Shown: one piece after another, positions 57,759 through 64,000 of the stretch
Numbering within the stretch: the first letter of the stretch is position 1
Layout of the letters: each line of letters begins with the position of its first letter
Origin: Nocardia pneumoniae NBRC 100136
GTDB lineage: Bacteria > Actinomycetota > Actinomycetes > Mycobacteriales > Mycobacteriaceae
Direction of reading: 5' to 3'
DNA: 64,000 bases
Assembly: GCF_000308755.1 (NCBI RefSeq)
Contig: NZ_BAGF01000027.1
Coordinates: forward strand, 62,001 to 126,000
Position numbers and translations under genes: made by a program
Notes under the pieces: generated by a model
Databases searched by the model: none
Seen by the model: only the letters and a program-made list of their open reading frames with translations
Told to the model about the DNA's origin: nothing

Positions 57759-59042
57759 ATGGGTGCCGCGTTGGTCAAAGGTCAGAACGGGGCGCTGGAC
57801 GCCGCCCGGCTGCTGGTGTCGGTGCGGACCGAGGCCGTGGTCGACGTGTCGGCGCTGCTGGTGACCGAATCCGGCCGGGTGCGCTCGGACGCGGATTTCG
57901 TGTTCTTCAACCAGCCGAGCGGCCCCGGAGTGGCACTGCGGCCCGGAACGCCTGCCGCGCTGGCGGTTTCGCTCGCCGAGCTGCCCGAGGACATCGCGCA
58001 GCTGCGCGCGGTGCTCACGCTGGACGATCCCGCGGCCACCTTCGGCCGGTTCGCGCCGCCCGTCGCCACGGTCGCGGACGAGACGGGCAACGTGTTGTAC
58101 GAGTACCGCATCGAGGGGCTCGGCAGCGAATCCGTGGTGATCGCGCTGGAGCTGTACCGGCGGAACGGGGCGTGGAAGGTGCGGGCGGTCGGGCAAGGCT
58201 ACGCGGGCGGTTTCGCCGCGCTCGTCACCGATCATGGCGTGAGCGTGGACGACGAACCCGCCGCGGGAGGCGCTCCGGAGCCGATCGCCGCGGGCTCGTC
58301 GACGGCGGCGACGGACGTGTTCACCGTGCCCGGCGAGGCCGCGCTGTCCTTCGAGAAGCGCGCCACCCTGGACCTGCGCAAGCGCGCGGTCGCGAAAGTC
58401 CTGGTGGATCGGGATGTCTTCGGGATTCGCGCGCGCGTCGTGCTCGTCATCGACAAGACCGGCAGCATGAACCGGCAGTATCGCGACCAGGTGGTCCATC
58501 GCGTCGTACAGCGGATGATTCCGGTGGCCACGCAGCTCGACGACGACGGCACCCTGGAGGCGTACCTCTACGCCGTGTCGTTCGCCAAGCTGCCCGACAT
58601 CACCGTCGAGCACGGGGAGGCGTGGGCCCAGACCTACCTGCACCTCGGTGGAACCCACGGGGGCATCGACTACGACCGGCTCGGTGGCCGCAACGACGAA
58701 CTGCCGATCATGCGCGACATCATCGGCTCGCTGCGTCCCGGCGACCGCCCCACGCTCGTGCTGTTCTTCACCGACGGCGGCTTCGCCAAGAAGCGCGAGA
58801 TCGCGGCCCTCATGCGCGAAGCCTCGCGGCTTCCGGCCTTCTGGCAGTTCGTCGGCCTGGGCCGCGCCAACTACGGCCTGCTGAAGACCTTGGACGAGTT
58901 GTCCGACCGTGCGGTGGACAACGCGGGCTTCTTCGCCCTCGACGACATCGATCAGGTCGACGACGCCCAGCTCTACACGCGCCTGCTCGGCGAGTTCCCG
59001 GACTGGCTGCGCGCCGCGCGTGCCGCGGGCATCCTGCGCTGA
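57759..59042 (+). CDS. TerD-domain / von Willebrand A fusion (TerF-like)
   Basis: 427 residues from ATG 57759 with GGGAG 6 bases upstream. The N-terminus (MGAALVKGQNGALDAARLLVSV, ELPEDIAQLRAVL, YRIEGLGSESVVIALELYRR) is a TerD-like calcium-binding beta fold. The C-terminal half is a VWA with DKTGSM MIDAS start (about residue 236) and LVLFFTDGG. TerF-like proteins belong to tellurite/chemical-stress clusters; no other ter gene is near. Confidence 0.85.
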   Translation: MGAALVKGQNGALDAARLLVSVRTEAVVDVSALLVTESGRVRSDADFVFFNQPSGPGVALRPGTPAALAVSLAELPEDIAQLRAVLTLDDPAATFGRFAPPVATVADETGNVLYEYRIEGLGSESVVIALELYRRNGAWKVRAVGQGYAGGFAALVTDHGVSVDDEPAAGGAPEPIAAGSSTAATDVFTVPGEAALSFEKRATLDLRKRAVAKVLVDRDVFGIRARVVLVIDKTGSMNRQYRDQVVHRVVQRMIPVATQLDDDGTLEAYLYAVSFAKLPDITVEHGEAWAQTYLHLGGTHGGIDYDRLGGRNDELPIMRDIIGSLRPGDRPTLVLFFTDGGFAKKREIAALMREASRLPAFWQFVGLGRANYGLLKTLDELSDRAVDNAGFFALDDIDQVDDAQLYTRLLGEFPDWLRAARAAGILR

Positions 59043-59173
59043 CGGGCCGTCGCGAACCCGGACCGCGCGGCGGGCTGCTGACGGCGTTCAGCGCGAACTC
59101 TGCCTGCGGCGGCCAGACCAGGCGTTATAGCGAGATGCTATGGTGCACGTGCGATTTCCGGAGCGGCCCGTGG

Positions 59174-59449
59174 TCAGCCGATGACGGCGTTCATGATGGT
59201 GCCCGCGCTGGTGGCGACCACGCCGCCGATCATGGCTCCCGCCACCATCTTCGGCGACTCGAGTCCGCCGCCGGTCCACTTCTCCCACGCGAAGCGGCCA
59301 CCGGCGTAGATGATGCCGCAGACGCCCGACAGGAGCACGAACCACGTCAGGTAGCGGACCAGTTGGAGGAACTTGTCGGAGATCGGCGGTGCCTCTGGAG
59401 TCGGGTTGCCGATCTGCGCCAGGGTGTCAAAAGCGGCGGCCAGGATCAT
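59174..59449 (-). CDS. small two-TM protein (VirB2/TrbC-pilin-like), copy 1
   Basis: 91 residues: a short N-terminal amphipathic part (FDTLAQIGNPTPEAPP), then two membrane segments (about 33-50 and 69-90) around RFAWEKWTGGG. The layout resembles TrbC/VirB2-like small membrane proteins. It is an inverted paralogue of the gene at 59851 (shared FDTLAQ-type start, IYAGGRFAWEKW, TIMN end). Confidence 0.75.
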   Translation of the reverse strand: MILAAAFDTLAQIGNPTPEAPPISDKFLQLVRYLTWFVLLSGVCGIIYAGGRFAWEKWTGGGLESPKMVAGAMIGGVVATSAGTIMNAVIG

Positions 59450-59850
59450 CGTCGTTCGCTCATTCTGGATTCGGGACAGGGGCAGTGATTCGCTGTGAAG
59501 ATCGTATCCGTTCGCTCGCCGTGATGCAGTCAGGTCCGTGCAGCACAGGGAAGTTCGCGTCTTCCCGCCTTGCCGGGTCGGCCATCGCTCTGGATGATGG
59601 GGTGGGTGCGGAGGGCTGGCCGTCGCGCGGCGCCGGATTCGTCGGCGGGTTCGCTACGACCATGTGGGGGGCGATCGGGTTCTGATCCCGCTGCCCGGTC
59701 CGCGGCGTTCGCCGGTGTTCCGCACAGTGCGCACACCAGGTGCCGCCCAGGGCCGTATCCTCATCCATGACCGAATTGATCGGTGTGCGAACGGCTTTCG
59801 CGCAGCGGCTCGGCGGCGGCGGGATTGTAATCGAACATAGGGAGTAGACG
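59450..59850. other. spacer between inverted paralogues
   Basis: About 400 bp between the two diverging small membrane-protein genes. Some frames stay open (one with an HC..C pattern on the minus strand, 59768-59460) but lack RBS. It should hold two promoters. Confidence 0.5.
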
Positions 59851-60144
59851 GTGAGCATCATTCTGGCGTCGGTCGGCGATTCGTTCACGACCTTGGCGCA
59901 GATCGGCAATCCGACCCCGGAGGCGCCACCCTTGGCGGACAAGATGTTACGGTTCGTCCGCTACTTCACGTGGTTCGCGCTGCTGTCCGGCATCGTCAGC
60001 ATCATTTACGCGGGCGGTCGCTTCGCCTGGGAAAAGTGGAGTGGCAGCGGGCTGCAATCGCCGAAGATGATCGCGGGCGCGATGCTCGGTGGCGTGGTGG
60101 CCACCAGTGCGGGCACCATCATGAACACCATCCTGGAGATTTGA
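59851..60144 (+). CDS. small two-TM protein (VirB2/TrbC-pilin-like), copy 2
   Basis: 97 residues starting GTG 59851 with GGGAG 7 bases upstream. Paralogue of the gene at 59174: GDSFTTLAQIGNPTPEAPP, then IIYAGGRFAWEKW, ending SAGTIMNTILEI. The two genes diverge, so one arose by inverted duplication. Function unknown; secretion or a surface structure is possible. Confidence 0.75.
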   Translation: MSIILASVGDSFTTLAQIGNPTPEAPPLADKMLRFVRYFTWFALLSGIVSIIYAGGRFAWEKWSGSGLQSPKMIAGAMLGGVVATSAGTIMNTILEI

Positions 60145-60562
60145 CCGCAGGCCTTCGCGCGATCCGCGTGCAGGTGTGCTCGGTGTCGGCGCGCCGGTGG
60201 GAACGGATCGGCTACGGTCCATCGGTCGTGACGGCCGAGGGGTCGTGGCGGCCGAGCGGCGAGCGTGGTGGAACGTGATTCGAACGTCGTGCAGCGCCTG
60301 CGCGACGTTCCGGCAACCGGCTGGGCCGTCTAACGCGCATTAGATCCTTCGGTCGAATCTTCGGTGCAGCTCCGTGCCCGCTCGCATCGCCCGACCGAGC
60401 GCGTCGCCGCGGCTGCTGGTACGGCGGCCGACGCGCCGATCGTTCCGCCGTCCGCGCCCGAGCCGCCATCAGGGCGCTGACCTGCATTTTTCGTCGCCGA
60501 GGGCCGCTATACTCCGGGGCGGATCTCGCGGTGCCCGATAGGATCGGAGGCGGAGCAGGATC
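60145..60562. other. intergenic region with DUF1254 promoter 1
   Basis: About 418 bp without a gene. Near its end a TATACT -10 element (60508-60513) and the segment GATAGGATCGGAGGCGGAGC recur nearly identically upstream of the second DUF1254 gene (from about 62226), so promoter and leader were duplicated with the gene. Confidence 0.55.
60508..60513 (+). promoter_or_regulatory. -10 box of the first DUF1254 gene
   Basis: TATACT 50 bp before the start, conserved in the second copy (62224-62229). A clear -35 was not identified. Confidence 0.5.
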
Positions 60563-61975
60563 ATGGACCACAGGACCGACGGCAAGCTCATGCTGTCTCG
60601 GCGCTCGGCACTCGGTTTCGCGGCGACATCGGTGGCCGCGCTCGGATTGGCGGCGTGCGGCGGATCCGAGGACGAGGATTCCGCCGTGCCCAGCGACGCC
60701 GTCGAGATTGCGAGGGATGCTTATATTTTCGGTTTCCCTCTCGTGCTGATGGATCTGACACGCGCGACGGCCGAGGCGACCGTCCCCGTCAACCGGTTCC
60801 GCCACACCACCTCGTTCGTCGCCCCCGAGCAGCGCGAGCTGGTACGACCGGACCTGGACACGCTGGACTCGTCCGCATGGCTCGATCTGACCCACGAGCC
60901 GATGGTGCTGCGGGTCCCCGCGATGGACGGTCGGCGTTACTGGCTGGCGCAACTGATGGACGCCTGGTCCAATATCGTGCACAACCCCAGCAGCATGCGC
61001 CCGCAGGCGAAGTCGGCGGCGCCGCCGTACACCTACGCGGTGACCGGCCCCGGATGGTCCGGAGCGCTGCCGGAGGGGATCGCCCCGCTGCCGATGCCGA
61101 CGCCGACGGTGTGGCTGCTCAACCGGATTCAGGTCGAGGGCCCCGCTGACCTGCCCACGGTCCGCGCGATCCAGCAAGAGTTGAAGCTGGCTCCGCTGAG
61201 CGCGTGGAACGCGGGAGTGGACGTGCCGGCGCCGGTGGTGCCGCCGACGCGGCCGACGGCGCCCCCGGCCGCACAACTCGCGGAGCTGGCCCCCCGCGCC
61301 TTCTTCGACCGGATGTGCGCCCTGATGAAGGTCAGTCCGCCCACACGCGAGGACGCCCCCGCCATGCGGCGCTTCGCGCGCATCGGCATCGAGCCGGGCG
61401 GTTCGGTCAAAGGCATTCCCGACGCCGAGCTCGCCACGGCGGTAGCCACCGCACGGCAGCGTATCCCGGTGTATGTGGGGGAGACCACGATCGTCGAGAA
61501 CGGCTGGATCTACGACCCCGGCACCGGCCGGTACGGTACCAACTACCTGTTGCGAGCCGACATCGCCTGGAACGGTCTCGGCGCCGCCTTGCCCGAGGAC
61601 GCGATCTACCCGACTCTGTTCGCCACGGCGGATGCCAGCGGTGGTCCGTCCCGTTTCCGGCTGCACTTCCCGACGGGCCAGTTGCCTCCGGTCGACGCCT
61701 TCTGGTCGCTGACCGCCTACACCGCCGACCTCTCTCTGGTGCCCAACCCGGCCGAGATCTACGCGGTGGGCCACCATGCGCCGGTGGTGCTCAATTCCGA
61801 TGGCTCCCTGGATCTCACCCTCCAGTGGGCCGATCCGGGGGCGAGCGTTCCGACCGGGAACTGGTTGCCGATTCCCGAATCAGGCCAATTCTCGGTGACG
61901 TTGCGCCTGTTCGCGCCGAAGATGGAGGCCGTGAAGGGGATTTGGCGGCCGCCGCCGCTCACCCCGCTACGGTGA
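60563..61975 (+). CDS. DUF1254 Tat lipoprotein, copy 1
   Basis: 470 residues with a twin-arginine-type lipoprotein signal: SRRSALGF at 14-21 and lipobox LAAC ending at about Cys33. The mature part fits the DUF1254/DUF1214 pattern (ARDAYIFGFPLVLMDLTR; VPAMDGRRYWLAQLMDAW; later GYILRADIA-like RYGTNYLLRADIAWNG and PPVDAFWSLTAYT). The family is widespread but biochemically uncharacterised; some members bind ligands or nucleotides. RBS GGAG is present. Close paralogue follows. Confidence 0.88.
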   Translation: MDHRTDGKLMLSRRSALGFAATSVAALGLAACGGSEDEDSAVPSDAVEIARDAYIFGFPLVLMDLTRATAEATVPVNRFRHTTSFVAPEQRELVRPDLDTLDSSAWLDLTHEPMVLRVPAMDGRRYWLAQLMDAWSNIVHNPSSMRPQAKSAAPPYTYAVTGPGWSGALPEGIAPLPMPTPTVWLLNRIQVEGPADLPTVRAIQQELKLAPLSAWNAGVDVPAPVVPPTRPTAPPAAQLAELAPRAFFDRMCALMKVSPPTREDAPAMRRFARIGIEPGGSVKGIPDAELATAVATARQRIPVYVGETTIVENGWIYDPGTGRYGTNYLLRADIAWNGLGAALPEDAIYPTLFATADASGGPSRFRLHFPTGQLPPVDAFWSLTAYTADLSLVPNPAEIYAVGHHAPVVLNSDGSLDLTLQWADPGASVPTGNWLPIPESGQFSVTLRLFAPKMEAVKGIWRPPPLTPLR

Positions 61976-62279
61976 ACCAGTCGTCGTCGCGCCCAGGTCC
62001 AGCGCGGCATTTCGCGGATCGGGCGCAGTTCCCGCGTCGCTGGCCGGGTGCGATCCGGCCTCCTCGAACGCACAAGGAGCGTGGCACGAAGCGATCGCCG
62101 CGGCTCACCGGTGGCGACGGGCCGTGGCCAGCGCTGTGGATACAGCCGCCGCGCTGATCGTCCCGCCGCCGCTCCCGTTCCGTTATCAGGGCTCTGACCT
62201 GCGGTTTCCGCCGTCCTGGGTGGCTATACTCCGGTGCGGATCCCGCGGTCGGCGATAGGATCGGAGGCGGAGCAGGATC
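61976..62279. other. intergenic region with DUF1254 promoter 2
   Basis: About 300 bp; its end repeats the promoter and leader of the first DUF1254 gene (TATACT at 62224-62229). No gene seen. Confidence 0.55.
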
Positions 62280-63692
62280 ATGGACCACAGGACCGACGGC
62301 AAGGTCACGGTGTCGCGGCGCACGGCGCTCGGTATGGCGGCGACATCGGTGGCCGCGTTCGGATTGGCGGCGTGCGGCGGATCCGACGAGAAGACCGCCG
62401 TGCCCGGCGACGCCGCCACGATCGCGAGGGACGCCTACATATTCGGCTACCCGTTGGTGTTGATGGATCTCACCCGCGCGGCGGCGGAGACGGCCACACC
62501 CGCCAACCGATTCCAGCACGCCGCCGCGTTGCCCACCCCGGCCCAGCGAGACGTTGTGCGGCTGGACCGGGACACCCTGCGTTCGACCGCCTGGCTGGAT
62601 CTGGAGGCCGAGCCGATGGTGCTGCAAGTTCCCGCGATGGGCGGTCGGCGGTTCTGGTTGGTGCAACTGCTCGACGCCTGGACGAACAACGTGCACAACC
62701 CGAGTAGCATTCGGTCCCAGGCGAAATCCGGGGCGGCGTACACCTACGTGGTGACCGGCCCGGGTTGGTCGGGCGTATTGCCCGGCGGCCTCACCCCCAT
62801 GCCGATGCCGACGCCGACGGTATGGCTGATCGCCCGGATCCAGCTCGACGGAGACGACGACATGCCAGTCGTTCGCGCGCTGCAGCAGGAGCTGAAACTG
62901 GTTCCGCTGAGCGTGTGGACGAACGCCAGGGAGCCACGTACCGCGCCGCCCAGCGGGCTGTCGACGGCGCAGCCGCCCTCCGAGCAGATAGCGGAGATGA
63001 ACGCGCGCGACTTCTTCGACCGGATGTGCGCGGTGATGTCGACAAATCCGCCCGCGCCGGAGGACGCGCCCGCCATGCGACACTTCGCGACCATCGGGAT
63101 CCGGCCGGGTGGAAAGGTCCACGGACTCTCGGATACCGAACTCACCGCCGCGGTGGAGACCGCCCAGCAGCAGATCCCGGTGTATATCGGCGCGCGAATG
63201 GTCAACGAGAACGGCTGGCTCATCGACCCCGAGGTCGGCAGGTATGGCACCGACTACCTGCTGCGGGCCATCATCGCCCGGATAGGCGTCGGTGCCCCCC
63301 TGCGCGAGAACATCTTCTATCCGACGCTGTTCGCGTCGGCGGACGCCCGCGGCAGCATGGGTCGTTTCCGGCTGCATTTCGCACCTGGCCAGCTACCACC
63401 GGCCGATGCGTTCTGGTCGCTGACCGCCTACGACGCCGACAGCCAGCTGGTGCCCAACCCGGCGGGGATCTACTCGGTTGGCCACCAGGTTCCGGTAGTG
63501 CTCAATCCCGATGGCTCCCTGGATATCGCACTTCAGTACGTAGATCCTGGACCGAGCGTTCCGGCCGGAAACTGGTTGCCCATTCCGGATTCGGGCCAAT
63601 TCTCGCTGACGTTTCGCCTGTTCTCGCCAAAAGCTGAGGCGATGCGCGGGCGTTGGCAACCGCCGCCGCTCACGCCGCTGCGGTTGAGCTAG
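62280..63692 (+). CDS. DUF1254 Tat lipoprotein, copy 2
   Basis: 470 residues, identical in length to copy 1 and closely similar (SRRTALGM, LAAC lipobox, ARDAYIFGYPLVLMDLTR, PPADAFWSLTAYD). Both signal peptides are intact, so both are probably exported and lipid-anchored. The pair is a tandem duplication that included the promoter. Confidence 0.88.
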   Translation: MDHRTDGKVTVSRRTALGMAATSVAAFGLAACGGSDEKTAVPGDAATIARDAYIFGYPLVLMDLTRAAAETATPANRFQHAAALPTPAQRDVVRLDRDTLRSTAWLDLEAEPMVLQVPAMGGRRFWLVQLLDAWTNNVHNPSSIRSQAKSGAAYTYVVTGPGWSGVLPGGLTPMPMPTPTVWLIARIQLDGDDDMPVVRALQQELKLVPLSVWTNAREPRTAPPSGLSTAQPPSEQIAEMNARDFFDRMCAVMSTNPPAPEDAPAMRHFATIGIRPGGKVHGLSDTELTAAVETAQQQIPVYIGARMVNENGWLIDPEVGRYGTDYLLRAIIARIGVGAPLRENIFYPTLFASADARGSMGRFRLHFAPGQLPPADAFWSLTAYDADSQLVPNPAGIYSVGHQVPVVLNPDGSLDIALQYVDPGPSVPAGNWLPIPDSGQFSLTFRLFSPKAEAMRGRWQPPPLTPLRLS

Positions 63693-63843
63693 TCGTCGCG
63701 CGCCCAGGTCCAGCGCGGCACCCAGGAGAAAATAAACGGGTTTTACTAAACGCCGTTCATGAACTTGGTCTCTGTGGTTGCATCTCCTTGGACCGTGTTC
63801 CGAAACGTCGTGCGGTCCGCGCCGAGACCGGTAGGAGTTAGCC

Positions 63844-64000
63844 GTGCCCGTGACCACGCCCTCGATCCCGACAGGATTCGACTTCACCGACCCCGACCTA
63901 CTCGCCACTCGCCTGCCCATCGAGGAGTTCGCCGAGCTGCGCCGCACCGCCCCCGTGTGGTGGTGCGCCCAGCCCGACCGCGCCAGCGGCTTCGACGACG
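63844..64000 (+). CDS. cytochrome P450, CYP125-like (5' part only)
   Basis: The first 52 residues reach the window edge. They read FDFTDPDLLATRLPIEEFAELRRTAPVWW, the characteristic N-terminus of CYP125-type steroid C26/27-monooxygenases, which start cholesterol side-chain degradation. Start GTG 63844 has AGGAG 5 bases upstream. A weak KstR-like site lies at 63789-63802. The heme-binding region is beyond the window, so the family call rests on the N-terminus. Confidence 0.7.
   Translation, partial: MPVTTPSIPTGFDFTDPDLLATRLPIEEFAELRRTAPVWWCAQPDRASGFDD

Noticed and set aside
57546..58658. 370-residue minus-strand frame over the TerD-VWA gene
   Set aside because: Antisense shadow; its C-terminus is just translation of the tandem repeats.
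59460..59768. Minus-strand frame with HC..C pattern between the small membrane genes
   Set aside because: No RBS, weak codon bias and lies in a probable promoter region; not supported as a gene.
63789..63802. KstR operator before the P450 gene
   Set aside because: T-GG-ACC-GT-GTT-CC-G differs from TnnAACnnGTTnnA in two key positions, so it is only a weak hint.

Overview
The window looks like chromosome from a high-GC, mycolic-acid-containing actinomycete, most likely Nocardia (Rhodococcus or Mycobacterium relatives are possible). The evidence is a cyclopropane/methoxy-mycolate synthase-type methyltransferase, a WS/DGAT acyltransferase, KstR-like operators, an F420/deazaflavin (Ddn) family protein, an RsbW/SigF stress cassette with a matching SigF promoter, MMPL and Kup transporters, and the start of a CYP125-like P450. 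GTG starts and 4-bp GTGA/ATGA overlaps are frequent.

Layout. (1) 1-7.5 kb, chromosomal lipid/redox genes: an alpha/beta hydrolase and a WS/DGAT gene that share an identical KstR-type box, a di-iron-like hydrolase coupled to a ferredoxin-type reductase, a GRDP-like protein beside a Cys-Gly-Ser-rich membrane peptide, a MerR/SoxR-type promoter driving a quinone reductase-like MDR gene, and a Ddn-family gene. (2) 7.55-27.55 kb, a complete integrated mobile element of about 19.9 kb in a CAU-anticodon tRNA gene, bounded by 46-bp direct repeats. From left to right it holds a tyrosine integrase, an HD / Nudix / XRE control block, an excisionase, a tightly overlapped operon of about 17 genes (replication-relaxation-like protein, VirD4-type coupling ATPase, coiled-coil proteins, CHC2-TOPRIM primase, DUF2637 SpdB-like protein, PAPS-reductase-like enzyme), a terminator, a repeat- and hairpin-rich non-coding segment, then a defence cargo. 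(3) The cargo (22.9-27.0 kb) has visibly lower GC. It consists of an ABC-three-component system (HNH effector, middle component 6, DUF2326 ABC ATPase), an IS5-type remnant and an HNH-Shedu nuclease fusion. (4) 27.5-27.8 kb: attR is followed by a decayed copy of the same kind of integrase and of the same small hairpin at the same spacing, so an older element was inserted at this tRNA first. (5) 27.8-64 kb, chromosome: a membrane reductase with its TetR repressor, a three-gene set of tiny proteins divergent from an XRE-TPR regulator, proline dehydrogenase, mycolate methyltransferase, two tandem secreted lipases, a TetR-controlled acyl-CoA ligase / reductase / SDR operon, Kup, ArsR and GlxA-type regulators, RsbW-SigF-MMPL, CsbD, MetY, an AI-2E family transporter, three 80-bp tandem repeats, a TerD-VWA gene, an inverted pair of small membrane proteins, two tandem Tat lipoproteins and the P450 start.

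How the parts work together. The element encodes its own integration, excision, replication and transfer, and it carries at least two probable anti-phage systems at its right end, next to attR. The most notable items are the HNH-Shedu fusion, the ABC-3C operon, the 31-bp perfect inverted repeat beside iteron-like repeats (candidate origin) and the evidence of tandem accretion at the tRNA. All family calls were made by reading the sequence; no database search was run.
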